Notes: generated by a model not told the origin, from the letters alone. Positions 1-8,829 are shown, counted from the stretch's first letter. The stretch is DNA of 64,000 bases from an uncultured Prevotella sp. (GCA_900541335.1 UQJC01000001.1:62001-126000); one strand, 5' to 3'. Numbers and translations are program-made.

Positions 1-1
1 C

Positions 2-712
2 GGAAAGTCTACGCTCAACGCTGTCACGGTGCGCTACCACATTGGAATGGAAGTGGAACGGCTGTTTTCGTTGTTGACCGCCCAAGTACAAGCCGGGCTT
101 TGCTTTGGGCAACAAGAGGAGATTCATCCTGGAGGACCGAATTGTCATGCAAAAGCAGAAGCTATTGCGGCCTCACTTATTGCCTTATTGCCCCAAGTAA
201 GGCGCACACTTGCCACCGATGTGGAAGCGGCGTATTTGGGTGACCCTGCTGCACAGAACTATGGAGAAGTAATCAGTTGCTATCCGGTGATTCGTGCCTT
301 AACCTGTTACCGTATTGCTCACGAGCTCTACAAACTGGGTGTACCACTTATCCCCCGTATTATCACGGAGCTGGCACACAGCGAAACTGGTATCGACATT
401 CATCCGGGAGCAGAAATCGGCGAATACTTCACCATTGATCATGGTACGGGTGTCGTTATCGGTGCGACTTGTATTATCGGTAAAAATGTCAAGCTCTACC
501 AGGGGGTTACCTTGGGAGCTAAAAGTTTCCCGCTGGATGTCAATGGAAATCCAGTGAAGAATAATCCCCGTCACCCCATACTTCACGACAATGTAATTGT
601 CTATTCCAATGCAACCATTCTCGGACGCATTACCGTGGGAGAAGGAGCCATTGTCGGTGCCAATATGTGGGTAACTCACGATGTGCCAGCCGGACAAACA
701 CTCAAGAGCTAA
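2..712 (+). CDS. cysE: Serine O-acetyltransferase, 5' end cut by window
   Basis: This is the C-terminal part of serine acetyltransferase, which transfers acetyl from acetyl-CoA to L-serine to make O-acetylserine, the cysteine precursor, in the cytosol. The reading frame is open to the left edge of the window (from base 2), and the family in Bacteroidota is longer than the part visible here, so I treat the GTG at 29 as internal rather than the start. A helical N-terminal part is followed by the left-handed beta-helix, recognisable by hexapeptide repeats such as IDIHPGA and VVIGAT. The catalytic Asp-His pair is in IDHGTG (codons at 437 and 440), and the NPRHPIL loop follows. The C-terminal tail is short, ending in AGQTLKS. 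Identification is secure; the true start lies outside the window. Confidence 0.93.
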   Translation, partial: GKSTLNAVTVRYHIGMEVERLFSLLTAQVQAGLCFGQQEEIHPGGPNCHAKAEAIAASLIALLPQVRRTLATDVEAAYLGDPAAQNYGEVISCYPVIRALTCYRIAHELYKLGVPLIPRIITELAHSETGIDIHPGAEIGEYFTIDHGTGVVIGATCIIGKNVKLYQGVTLGAKSFPLDVNGNPVKNNPRHPILHDNVIVYSNATILGRITVGEGAIVGANMWVTHDVPAGQTLKS

Positions 713-834
713 CATTTTAGATTACTCTGGTCTTTCCTCTTGATCTGTCTAAACCGTAGTACACGATTCCAATTACCCTCCCACAACAGCAAAAGCCACT
801 ATTATAAGGTGCTTCAAAGCCCCATTCAACATAT

Positions 835-2409
835 ATGCAAGAATTTGAACTCATTGCCAAAACCTTCCAAGGACTGGAAGAGGTCTTGGCACAGGAACTC
901 ACCGAATTAGGTGCTAACAATGTACAGATTGGTCGCCGCATGGTCTCCTTCACCGGTGACAAAGCGATGATGTACCGTGCCAACTTCTGCCTCCGCACCG
1001 CCATCCGCATCCTCAAACCCATCAAGCATTTCCAGGCAAAGGAAGCCGACGAAGTCTATGCTGCTGTCCGTAGCATTGAGTGGAAGAATTACTTGGATCA
1101 TACCACGACCTTTGCCGTGGATTCGGTGATTTTCTCCAACGAATTCCGTCACTCAAAGTTTGTTGCTTACAAGGTGAAAGATGCCATTGTAGACTACTTC
1201 CGTGAAACTACAGGCGAGCGTCCCAACATCCGTATTACCAACCCGGATATTAAGCTTAACATTCACATTGCTGAAGACCAATGCACGCTCTCACTTGACT
1301 CTTCTGGTGAAAGTTTGCACCTGCGCGGCTATCGCGTAGCTACGGTTGAAGCTCCGATTAACGAGGTCTTGGCAGCAGGTTTGCTGAAGATGACTGGATG
1401 GAATGGGGACTGCGACTTGATTGACCCCTTCTGCGGTTCGGGTACGTTCCTCGTTGAAGCAGCCTTGATGGCACGCAACATCGCTCCAGGTGTATTCCGC
1501 AAGGCATTTGGCTTTGAAAAATGGAAGGACTTTGATAAAGAACTCTTCGAAGAAATCTACAACGATGACTCCCAGGAACGCGAATTCAACCATAAGATTT
1601 ATGGCTATGACATCAACTTCCCCGCTCTCGATGCAGCAACGCGCAATGTCAAGAGTGCAGGAGTTGCTGACTGTGTGATCTTGAAGCAACAGGATTTCCG
1701 CAATTTTACGCAACCGGCTGAAAAGTCTCTGATTGTCACCAATCCTCCTTATGGTGAACGACTCACTCCGCCCGATATTCTCAGTCTCTACCAAAGCATT
1801 GGTAAGGTCTTGAAGCATGAATTTAGCGGAGGTGAAGCCTGGATAATCTCTTCGAAGCAGGAGCTCTTTGAAAACCTCGGACTTCGTCCCAGCTTCAAGG
1901 TACCTATCCTCAACGGTTCTATTGACTGCGACTTCCGCAAGTACCAACTCTTTGAAGGTAAATTGGGAGAATTCATGGCAGGCGGCGGCAAGGTGAAGAC
2001 CGATGAAGAGCGACGCGCCATGAGCAACAGCAAGCGTTTCAGCAAACAGCGCGATGAGTTTAAGCAACGATTTAGCGACGAACGCCGTACTGACAACGAG
2101 GAAGAAGAGGAAGACATCGATCCGCGTTACTTTATCCTTCGTGGCAGACACCGCGAGTTTGAGAAGAGTAGCTTTGCTCCCCGCAAACCTCGCGAAGAAT
2201 TTAAGAAGCAAGGAAACTTCCGCAAGGAAGGTGACTTTAAGCGCGAAGGTAACCGCCGCCACGAAGGAGAAGGCAAATACGGTAAATCCTTTAAGAAAGA
2301 AGGAAGTTTCCGTAAAGAAGGCGGATTCCGTCAAGAAGGCGGCAAGGGTGGATTCCGTAAGGGAGGTAAGCCCCGTTCGGGTGGATTCTCCAGAAGACAA
2401 GATGACTAA
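835..2409 (+). CDS. THUMP-domain class I SAM-dependent RNA methyltransferase (RlmL/RlmK-N type) with basic repeat tail
   Basis: Probable 23S rRNA guanine-N2 methyltransferase of the RlmL family. Residues about 1-160 form the N-terminal ferredoxin-like and THUMP RNA-binding region. The Rossmann methyltransferase follows, with SAM motif DPFCGSGT at 197-204 and the N-PPY catalytic motif NPPYG at 303-307, which is typical of amino-group methylation. The fold ends near residue 380. The last ~140 residues are low complexity: a Glu/Asp patch, then repeats of the type FRKEG, FKREG, FRQEG ending in Gly-, Arg- and Lys-rich sequence, almost certainly disordered and likely to bind RNA. The ATG at 835 directly precedes the conserved N-terminus (QEFELIAKTFQGLEEVL). 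The family call is firm. The exact target base (G2445-like) is inferred from homology and was not tested. Confidence 0.9.
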   Translation: MQEFELIAKTFQGLEEVLAQELTELGANNVQIGRRMVSFTGDKAMMYRANFCLRTAIRILKPIKHFQAKEADEVYAAVRSIEWKNYLDHTTTFAVDSVIFSNEFRHSKFVAYKVKDAIVDYFRETTGERPNIRITNPDIKLNIHIAEDQCTLSLDSSGESLHLRGYRVATVEAPINEVLAAGLLKMTGWNGDCDLIDPFCGSGTFLVEAALMARNIAPGVFRKAFGFEKWKDFDKELFEEIYNDDSQEREFNHKIYGYDINFPALDAATRNVKSAGVADCVILKQQDFRNFTQPAEKSLIVTNPPYGERLTPPDILSLYQSIGKVLKHEFSGGEAWIISSKQELFENLGLRPSFKVPILNGSIDCDFRKYQLFEGKLGEFMAGGGKVKTDEERRAMSNSKRFSKQRDEFKQRFSDERRTDNEEEEEDIDPRYFILRGRHREFEKSSFAPRKPREEFKKQGNFRKEGDFKREGNRRHEGEGKYGKSFKKEGSFRKEGGFRQEGGKGGFRKGGKPRSGGFSRRQDD

Positions 2410-2481
2410 TTCGCTCTCTCGATTGCTGAAGAAGTAAGCGCACGATTTTACTCACTTCGGAAGCTTGAGAAGCATCCTGTA

Positions 2482-2534
2482 TTTTGACCACGAAAGGGCA
2501 TTTACTTCTTCTAAATGCCGCTTCGTGGTCAAAA
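2482..2534. repeat. Long inverted repeat between methyltransferase and DPP IV genes
   Basis: Two 23-nt arms (2482-2504 and 2512-2534) pair at 21 positions around a 7-nt loop. The left arm begins TTTTGACCACGAA and the right arm ends TTCGTGGTCAAAA. In RNA this would form a stable hairpin, but the U-rich side is inside the stem rather than after it, so it is not a standard intrinsic terminator. It may protect the 3' end of the upstream transcript or be a remnant repeat. Confidence 0.6.
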
Positions 2535-2603
2535 CGCATCCTCCCCTCTCCTCCAAGAGAAACATTTCCTCACGACATCGCAACTCAAAACTCCTACATA
2601 ACA

Positions 2604-4820
2604 ATGAAAATCAAACACTTTCTGACGGCTACAGCCTGGCTGTTCCTGTCAGTACCCTCACTTATGGCAGAGAGCACGAACAGCGCAGTTACTGGCGCAC
2701 CGCTTACACAAACTACACAAGGGAAAAAGAGCTTTACGCTAGATGACTTGATGTGGGCAGGTAAAAACTACTGGAACCTGCAACCTAAAAACATCTATGC
2801 CTCTTTCTGGGGGGACTGCCTCGTTGAGACTGAGGTAGAAGAAGTTAAACTGATAACAGACGAGAAGGGACGCAAGGTCTACCCCAAGACTCTCTTTACG
2901 ATAGCCCAAGTAAATGCGGCAATTGACACTGCAAAAGTGGGCAAGGTCTATAACCTGATGGGAGCCAAATTCCCTTATGCAGATCAATCGCTCGTATTCC
3001 TCCAGACTCAGAAAGTAAGTTTCCTCTATGACTGGAAACAGGAAAAAATAGTGTGGAGTCAAGAACGCACTGCTGGTACGCAGGCTTCTTTCTTCAATAA
3101 GGAGAGCAAAGCCGAAGCTTACGTAAAGGATTGGAACCTCTATGTTCGCACAGCCGACAACCAAGTACTTCCCGTTTCAACGGACGGCACACGCGAAATT
3201 CAATACGGTCTGAGTGTACACCGCGATGAATTCGGTATTCACAAAGGCATTTTCTGGAGTCCGAAAGGCAACTTGCTCGCTTTCTACCGCATGGATCAAA
3301 CGATGGTCAGCGACTATCCGCTCGTTGACATTGAGCACCGTGTAGCTCAGTTGGCTCCCGAGAAGTATCCGATGGCAGGAATGACGAGCCACAAGGTTAA
3401 GGTAGGTATCTTCAATCCGGCTACCAAGCAAACCATCTACCTTCAAACGGCTGACCCGACGGATCGCTACTTTACCAACATCGCCTGGAGTCCGGACGAA
3501 AAGACCCTTTATGTCATTGAGGTTCCGCGCAGCCAGGATAAGGCAGAACTCATTGCCTACGATGCACAAACCGGTGCACGCAAACAGGTGCTCTACACGG
3601 AGACCAATAAGCGTTATGTAGAACCAATGCAACCCATTCGTTTCCTTCCTTGGGACGAAACGAAGTTTATCTACGAATCACGCCGCGACGGTTACAACCA
3701 CCTCTACCTCTTCGACACAACGGGTAAGGAGCTGAAGCAACTGACCAAGGGTGAGTTTGAAGTCATTGCTACCCTGGGCTTCAATACGAAGACCAAGAGC
3801 ATCATCTACCAGAGCAACGAAGCTTCACCCATCCGCCACAATCACTACGCCGTGGATGTGAAAACGGGTAAGCGCACCTTGCTCGATAATGGCCGTGGTA
3901 CACACAATGCCGCACTCTCGGCTTCAGGTGCTTATTTGTTCGACCGTTGGTCGGCTCCTGATGCTTTCCGCCGCGTAGATTTAGTGGCTACGAGCAAGCC
4001 TAAGCAAACGCAACTGCACAGTGCTGAATCTCCCTGGAAGGAATTTAATGTACCCGAAATCACAAGCGGTACGATTAAGGCCGCCGATGGCAAGACAGAC
4101 CTGTACTACCGTCTCGTAAAGCCCGTTGACTTTGATCCGAACAAGAAGTATCCTGCCGTAGTTTACGTTTACGGTGGTCCGCACGCCAACAACATTGACG
4201 AGTCTTGGAACTACATGACACGTCCTTGGGAAATCTACATGGCACAACGCGGTTACGTGGTCTACGTCGTAGACAATCGCGGTTCGCAGTACCGTGGTTT
4301 CGAATTCGAAAGTGTCACACACCGTCGTCTGGGCGAGGTGGAAATGGCCGACCAGATGGAAGGTGTGAAGTTCCTCAAGAGCCTTCCCTATGTCGATGCC
4401 AATCGTCTGGGCGTACACGGCTGGTCCTTTGGTGGCTTCATGACCACCAACTTAATGTGTACTTATCCCGATGTCTTCAAGGTCGGTGTGGCAGGCGGTC
4501 CCGTGATTGACTGGAAATACTACGAAGTCATGTACGGCGAACGCTACATGGACACGCCGCAGGAAAATCCCGAAGGCTATGCCGCTACCTCTTTGCTCAA
4601 TAAGGCAAAGAACTTGAAGGGCAGATTGCAAATCATTGTGGGTTACAACGACCCGACTTGCGTTCTCCAGCACAGCCTTGCCTTTATGCGTGCCTGCATC
4701 GATGCCGATACGCAACCTGATTATTTTGTGTACCCCAGCCAGGGTCACAACATGATGGGTCACGACATGGTGCACCTCCACGAACGCATCACCCGCTACT
4801 TCGACGATTATTTGAAGTAA
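2604..4820 (+). CDS. Dipeptidyl peptidase IV-family S9 serine peptidase
   Basis: Secreted or periplasmic exopeptidase expected to remove Xaa-Pro dipeptides from peptide N-termini, supporting asaccharolytic peptide use. I start at the ATG at 2604 because it opens a clear signal peptide (MKIKHFLTATAWLFL...LMA); a longer frame from 2484 begins inside the upstream hairpin. The mature 738-residue precursor has the DPP IV N-terminal beta-propeller (about 100-500) followed by the alpha/beta-hydrolase domain. The catalytic triad is visible: Ser608 in GWSFGG, Asp683 in YNDPTC and His715 in GHNMMG. Length is normal for bacterial DPP IV. It appears to be a single-gene transcription unit, flanked by hairpins on both sides. 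Confidence 0.93.
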   Translation: MKIKHFLTATAWLFLSVPSLMAESTNSAVTGAPLTQTTQGKKSFTLDDLMWAGKNYWNLQPKNIYASFWGDCLVETEVEEVKLITDEKGRKVYPKTLFTIAQVNAAIDTAKVGKVYNLMGAKFPYADQSLVFLQTQKVSFLYDWKQEKIVWSQERTAGTQASFFNKESKAEAYVKDWNLYVRTADNQVLPVSTDGTREIQYGLSVHRDEFGIHKGIFWSPKGNLLAFYRMDQTMVSDYPLVDIEHRVAQLAPEKYPMAGMTSHKVKVGIFNPATKQTIYLQTADPTDRYFTNIAWSPDEKTLYVIEVPRSQDKAELIAYDAQTGARKQVLYTETNKRYVEPMQPIRFLPWDETKFIYESRRDGYNHLYLFDTTGKELKQLTKGEFEVIATLGFNTKTKSIIYQSNEASPIRHNHYAVDVKTGKRTLLDNGRGTHNAALSASGAYLFDRWSAPDAFRRVDLVATSKPKQTQLHSAESPWKEFNVPEITSGTIKAADGKTDLYYRLVKPVDFDPNKKYPAVVYVYGGPHANNIDESWNYMTRPWEIYMAQRGYVVYVVDNRGSQYRGFEFESVTHRRLGEVEMADQMEGVKFLKSLPYVDANRLGVHGWSFGGFMTTNLMCTYPDVFKVGVAGGPVIDWKYYEVMYGERYMDTPQENPEGYAATSLLNKAKNLKGRLQIIVGYNDPTCVLQHSLAFMRACIDADTQPDYFVYPSQGHNMMGHDMVHLHERITRYFDDYLK

Positions 4821-4847
4821 GCCCGGACGCTTTTTGAATATACGATC

Positions 4848-4916
4848 GTTGGAAGGTCGGTGAGTCCGCCGTTCTACCTCAGAACAGACGGCTCACCCGC
4901 CTTCCAACTTTTCTTT
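4848..4916 (+). terminator. Intrinsic terminator after DPP IV gene
   Basis: A very long imperfect stem (arms beginning GTTGGAAGG at 4848 and ending CCTTCCAAC at 4908, extended inward by GGTGAG/CTCACC and GTTCT/AGAAC) is followed by TTTTCTTT. Confidence 0.8.
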
Positions 4917-4952
4917 ACGCTTACCTCCCTCTTTTACAAGACACTCCTGCTT

Positions 4953-5615
4953 ATGCAAGTACAGATACATCCCTCGTGGGCATCCGTTCTGCAATCAGAG
5001 TTTGATGCACCCTACTTTCAGCAGCTGACTGCATTTGTCCGCCAGGAATACCAACAAGGTCCCTGTTATCCACCGGGTAGGGAAATCTTCAATGCCTTCA
5101 ATCTCTGCCCGTTTGACCGCGTCAAAGTAGTCCTCATCGGACAAGATCCTTACCACGGTCCCGGACAAGCCGAAGGACTCTGCTTCTCCGTAAAGGAAGG
5201 CATCAAGCTACCGCCTTCACTCGTGAATATCTTCAAGGAAGTACAAGACGATACGGGCGCTCCGCAACCCGCTAACGGCAGTCTGCGCCGTTGGGCAGAA
5301 CAGGGAGTTCTCTTGCTCAATGCCACCTTAACCGTTCGGGCTCACCAAGCGGGCTCACACCAGAATCGAGGTTGGGAAACCTTTACTGACGCTGTCATCC
5401 GTCAGCTCAGTGCGCAACGTGAGCACCTTGTCTTCATCCTTTGGGGAAGCTATGCCCAGAAGAAAGGCCAGGTAATTGACCGCAACCGCCACCTTGTACT
5501 CACATCCCCCCACCCTTCTCCTCTCTCTGCCTACCACGGCTTCTTCGGCAATCATCACTTTACCCGGTGTAACGATTACCTGCAAGAACACGGAGAAGAG
5601 ACGATACGCTGGTAA
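4953..5615 (+). CDS. ung: Uracil-DNA glycosylase (family 1)
   Basis: Removes uracil from DNA arising by cytosine deamination or dUTP incorporation, starting base-excision repair. The 220-residue length matches the family. The water-activating loop GQDPYHG contains Asp65, and the minor-groove loop HPSPLSAYHGFFG contains catalytic His187. The LLLNATLTVR strand is also typical. The ATG at 4953 gives the expected N-terminus (MQVQIHPSW); an in-frame GTG at 4860 lies inside the upstream terminator stem and is rejected. It stands alone on the plus strand, with no obvious operon partner. Confidence 0.96.
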   Translation: MQVQIHPSWASVLQSEFDAPYFQQLTAFVRQEYQQGPCYPPGREIFNAFNLCPFDRVKVVLIGQDPYHGPGQAEGLCFSVKEGIKLPPSLVNIFKEVQDDTGAPQPANGSLRRWAEQGVLLLNATLTVRAHQAGSHQNRGWETFTDAVIRQLSAQREHLVFILWGSYAQKKGQVIDRNRHLVLTSPHPSPLSAYHGFFGNHHFTRCNDYLQEHGEETIRW

Positions 5616-5744
5616 TCACGTAGAAACTATCTGATGGATTTAGAGGCTAAAAAAGGACTCATCACTATGAGTGTTGTACACGACCTTACTCCCTGACCTC
5701 TAATCTCTAAACCGACTCCATAACCCCATAACTTCATCCCCCAC

Positions 5745-6344
5745 ATGATACTCCAAGTTGGCGACGTGATTCTCACGTCTGAAATTCTCACAGAGTGCTT
5801 TTGCTGCGACCTCGAAGCTTGTAAAGGTGCATGCTGTGTCGAAGGTGACAGTGGTGCCCCGCTGACCTTAGACGAAGTAGGAAACCTCGAAGAAGTGCTC
5901 GACGAAGTCTGGCCCGAACTCAGTGCTAAGGCACAAAGCATCCTTGACAAACAAGGTGTTGCCTATACTGACTGCGAAGGCGACCTGGTGACCAGCATTG
6001 TCAATGGTAAAGACTGTGTCTTTACCTGCTACGGCAAGGACGGCTGTTGCTATTGTGCAACGGATAAGGCCTTCCGCGAAGGCCGCACTACGTGGTGTAA
6101 ACCCATTTCCTGTGCCCTTTATCCGATTCGTGAAAAGCGATTTGGCAACGGACTGAGCGGTCTGCAATACCACCGTTGGGACATCTGTCGTCCGGCTGTA
6201 GAAAAAGGTAAGGAACTCAATCTGAAGATCTACCAGTTTCTAAAAGACCCGCTCATCCGCCGCTTTGGCGAGGCATGGTACAACGAACTCTGCGCTGTGG
6301 CTCAACAATTAGAAACAGAGACGGAGGCACCTGAAAAGGACTGA
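5745..6344 (+). CDS. DUF3109 family Cys-rich protein
   Basis: A 199-residue protein of the DUF3109 (YkgJ/YcgN-like, CxxxCxxC) family, common in Bacteroidota and of unknown function. No signal peptide is seen, so it is probably cytosolic. The Cys-rich N-terminus has Cys18, Cys20, Cys21, Cys26, Cys30 and Cys31. A second cluster (CYGKDGCCYC) and a later WCKPISCALYP segment follow. The Cys pattern suggests a zinc or iron-sulfur cluster site, which is an inference from the family. The ATG at 5745 is the first start that precedes the conserved region. A bidirectional terminator separates it from the convergent comM-like gene. Confidence 0.88.
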   Translation: MILQVGDVILTSEILTECFCCDLEACKGACCVEGDSGAPLTLDEVGNLEEVLDEVWPELSAKAQSILDKQGVAYTDCEGDLVTSIVNGKDCVFTCYGKDGCCYCATDKAFREGRTTWCKPISCALYPIREKRFGNGLSGLQYHRWDICRPAVEKGKELNLKIYQFLKDPLIRRFGEAWYNELCAVAQQLETETEAPEKD

Positions 6345-6381
6345 ATTCCACGAAGTATATAAAGAGAACCATACCCTAACG

Positions 6382-6425
6382 AAAAAGGCTTTAGCTTGAG
6401 GATCCATCCTCAGCTAAAGCCTTTT
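6382..6425. terminator. Bidirectional terminator between DUF3109 and comM/yifB
   Basis: AAAAGGCTTTAGC pairs with GCTAAAGCCTTTT, with an inner GAGGAT/ATCCTC stem. A-run and T-run on opposite sides allow termination on both strands between convergent genes. Confidence 0.88.
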
Positions 6426-6460
6426 CGTTGTTTTACGCCCCTCGTGCGAGTTTATGTGCA

Positions 6461-8020
6461 TTACTCTCCCCAATCACTGCGGTCGAGATTACGATAATTG
6501 ATCGCCTCCTTGATGTGCTCCACCTGTATCTGAGGCATACCAGCCAAGTCCGCAATGGTACGCGATACACGCAGAATGCGGTCATAGGCACGAGCAGAGA
6601 GTTGCAACCGCTTCATTGCCCGCGTAAGGGTCTCACTACAAGCCTCATCGAGTGCAGCATATTTCTCCAAGAGCAAACGGCTCATTTGGGCATTGCAATG
6701 TATACCGGGATGGGCTTCATAGCGCTTTGTCTGAATGGCACGGGCGGCAAGCACACGCTGCCGAATGACTTCACTACTCTCTCCCATCGGAGCAGAGGCC
6801 AAGTCGGTAACAGATACGGGAGTCACTTCTATCTGAATATCAAAACGGTCAAGCAACGGACCGCTGATTTTGTTCATGTAGCGTTGAATTTGTGCAGGCG
6901 AACAACTGCAAGTATGAGTGGGGTGATTGTAATAACCACACGGGCAGGGATTCATCGAAGCAACCAACATAAAGGAACAAGGGAGGGTTGCCGTGTATTT
7001 GGCACGCGAAATGGTAATTTCCCGATCCTCTAACGGTTGTCGAAGGGTTTCGAGAGCTGTGCGCGAGAATTCAGGCAATTCGTCTAAGAAAAGCACCCCA
7101 TTGTGCGCCAGACTGATTTCTCCAGGCTTGCAACTGACCCCACCGCCAATTAACGCAACGTCCGATATGGTATGATGGGGAGCACGGAAAGGGCGTTGCG
7201 CTATTAGAGAGGTTTCTGCACCTAACTTTCCCGCTACTGAATGGATTTGCGTAGTTTCCAAACTCTCGTGCAACGTCAGATGGGGAAGAATAGAGGGCAA
7301 ACGCTTCGCCATCATACTCTTACCACAACCGGGCGAACCAATGAGCATGATGTTATGTCCGCCTGCTGCCGCTACTTCAAAAGCACGCTTGACACTTTCC
7401 TGTCCCTTGACTTCTGCAAAATCAAAGGGAAAGTTGGTCTGTGCCTCATAGAATTCTTTACGGGTATCCACCTCTACCAGCTCCAAGGGTGCAGTGCCTT
7501 GCAAATACGCAATAACTTCTGACAGCCGGTCAGCCGTATAGACTTTAAGCCGATTGACCACAGCCGCTTCACGCGCATTCTCACGAGGAACTATCAGTGC
7601 ATCAAATCCTTGTTCTCTGGCTTTAATAGCAATGGACAACGCCCCCTTGACGGCACGAATACTTCCGTCCAATCCTAATTCTCCCACAAAGACCGTACGC
7701 GAGAGAGGTTCGGCGGGCACTAACTTGAGAGTAGCCAAAATGGCCACTGCCAAAGGAAGGTCATAACCCGAACCTTCCTTACGCACATCAGCTGGTGCAA
7801 AGTTGATGGAATAATAGATTCGGTCGGGCAGGGAAATACCACTGCTCTGAAGCGCACTCTCTACACGGAGTTTGCTCTCCTTGACGGCATTATCAGGCAA
7901 ACCAACCATCATAAAAATGCTTCCTGCTTCCTGGGAGTGCATCATCCGGGAATTGATCTCCAGCAACACGGGCATTGCGGCTAAACCATTGATGGCTGAA
8001 GTATGAATAGTGGCTAACAT
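6461..8020 (-). CDS. comM: YifB/ComM-family Mg chelatase-like AAA+ ATPase
   Basis: A 519-residue AAA+ ATPase of the YifB/ComM family. ComM of Vibrio and related bacteria is a hexameric helicase that promotes branch migration during natural transformation, so a role in DNA recombination is likely but not shown here. The N-terminal ChlI/Lon-like domain (about 1-180) is followed by the ATPase, with Walker A GSPGCGKS near residue 228 and Walker B VLFLDELPEF near 311. A C-terminal Mg-chelatase domain follows. The Cys-containing CPCGYYNHP segment is typical of the family. The ATG at 8020 gives the conserved N-terminus MLATIHTSAINGL. It lies 38 nt downstream of the TonB-domain gene and may share its transcript. 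Confidence 0.93.
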   Translation of the reverse strand: MLATIHTSAINGLAAMPVLLEINSRMMHSQEAGSIFMMVGLPDNAVKESKLRVESALQSSGISLPDRIYYSINFAPADVRKEGSGYDLPLAVAILATLKLVPAEPLSRTVFVGELGLDGSIRAVKGALSIAIKAREQGFDALIVPRENAREAAVVNRLKVYTADRLSEVIAYLQGTAPLELVEVDTRKEFYEAQTNFPFDFAEVKGQESVKRAFEVAAAGGHNIMLIGSPGCGKSMMAKRLPSILPHLTLHESLETTQIHSVAGKLGAETSLIAQRPFRAPHHTISDVALIGGGVSCKPGEISLAHNGVLFLDELPEFSRTALETLRQPLEDREITISRAKYTATLPCSFMLVASMNPCPCGYYNHPTHTCSCSPAQIQRYMNKISGPLLDRFDIQIEVTPVSVTDLASAPMGESSEVIRQRVLAARAIQTKRYEAHPGIHCNAQMSRLLLEKYAALDEACSETLTRAMKRLQLSARAYDRILRVSRTIADLAGMPQIQVEHIKEAINYRNLDRSDWGE

Positions 8021-8058
8021 GGTATCGATGTAAAAGTGATGATTGACTTAGAAGTAGA

Positions 8059-8589
8059 TTAGCGCAAACGGAAAATAATCGGAAGCTCGAACCAAACGCC
8101 TACGGGCTTTCCATCCTTTTCCCCAGGTTTCCAACGAGGCATCAGTTTAACAACGCGCAAAGCTTCGGCATCTAAGTGAGGATCGACTCCTCTGTCAACC
8201 TTTGCCAGTTTCACTTCTCCCTTTGAAGTAACCAAAAACTTTACCATCACTCTGCCTTGAATACCATTCTCCATGCACACAGTGGGGTAACGTAAGGTAG
8301 AACCTAAAAATTGGGAGAGTTTGGCCATGCCTCCAGGAAATGCAGGCAAGCTTACCTCATCACTTCCTTCATAAACCAGTTCGTCAAGCACCTCTTCAGC
8401 AGAATCGGTGATGGTACTGTCGACTGACTGAATAATGGTGTCATGCGCAACGACCTCTTGGGAATGGGCGAAGAACTGTGCGTGTGCGCCCCAAGGCGAC
8501 AAAAAAAGACACAGGATAGCAAGACAAGAGCTACAATACAGCCTGCGATGGCTATGACCAACAGAATAGAAATATGAACTTGTTTTCAT
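8059..8589 (-). CDS. TonB C-terminal domain protein (energy transducer-like)
   Basis: A small exported protein with a TonB C-terminal domain. The start at 8589 gives a basic N-terminus and a hydrophobic segment ending in GAHA-Q, a signal peptide or membrane anchor. Residues about 90-176 match the TonB C-terminal fold: YPTVCMENGIQGRVMVKFLV, then a DAEALRVVKLMPRWKPG stretch and a final strand. Full TonB proteins are longer and carry a Pro-rich spacer that is absent here, so it may be a TonB-fold adaptor rather than a complete energy transducer. A longer frame runs upstream to 8658 but only by reading through repeat array 1. The start ATG overlaps, as ATGA, the stop of an 83-codon repeat-encoded frame on the same strand. 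Confidence 0.85.
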   Translation of the reverse strand: MKTSSYFYSVGHSHRRLYCSSCLAILCLFLSPWGAHAQFFAHSQEVVAHDTIIQSVDSTITDSAEEVLDELVYEGSDEVSLPAFPGGMAKLSQFLGSTLRYPTVCMENGIQGRVMVKFLVTSKGEVKLAKVDRGVDPHLDAEALRVVKLMPRWKPGEKDGKPVGVWFELPIIFRLR

Positions 8590-8631
8590 GGATGTATAAA
8601 ATGAAGTACAACAAAAGTTTGTAAGTAAACC

Positions 8632-8829
8632 ATGTGTTCTCGTAGGTGACGGGTACACATGGCCAAGTATAAAATGTGTACTCGTCGCTTACGAGAACAC
8701 ATAACTAAGGATGAAATGTGTCCCCGTCGATTACGAGAACACATAACTAAGGACGAAATGTGTCCCCGTAAGCGACGAGTACACATTGAGAGGCTATAAA
8801 AGTGTATTCCTCCACGACGGGAACACAAC
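8632..8829. repeat. Repeat array 1: five 42-bp-period palindromic units
   Basis: Five units of 29 nt begin at 8632, 8674, 8716, 8758 and 8801, separated by 13-14-nt spacers. Each unit is an imperfect dyad of the form ATGTGTNCTCGT...ACGAGNACACAT. Units 2-4 are most alike. Spacers between units 2/3 and 3/4 are near identical (AACTAAGGAYGAA). The minus strand is open for 83 codons (8837 to 8586) and encodes repeats containing MCTRRLRGHI. Spacers are too short and too alike for CRISPR. The array fills nearly the whole gap upstream of the TonB-domain gene. Confidence 0.9.

Noticed and set aside
1291..2400. 369-codon antisense ORF over the RlmL-like gene; likewise 22749-23678, 31243-32169 and 49551-50579
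   Set aside because: Long antisense frames opposite strongly biased coding sequence; no domain, signal peptide or promoter supports them.
4860..4952. N-terminal extension of uracil-DNA glycosylase
   Set aside because: It starts inside the DPP IV terminator stem and adds sequence absent from the family.
8632..8829. CRISPR array
   Set aside because: Spacers are 11-14 nt and nearly identical to each other, units are palindromic, and no cas genes are present. The same applies to 59428-59754.
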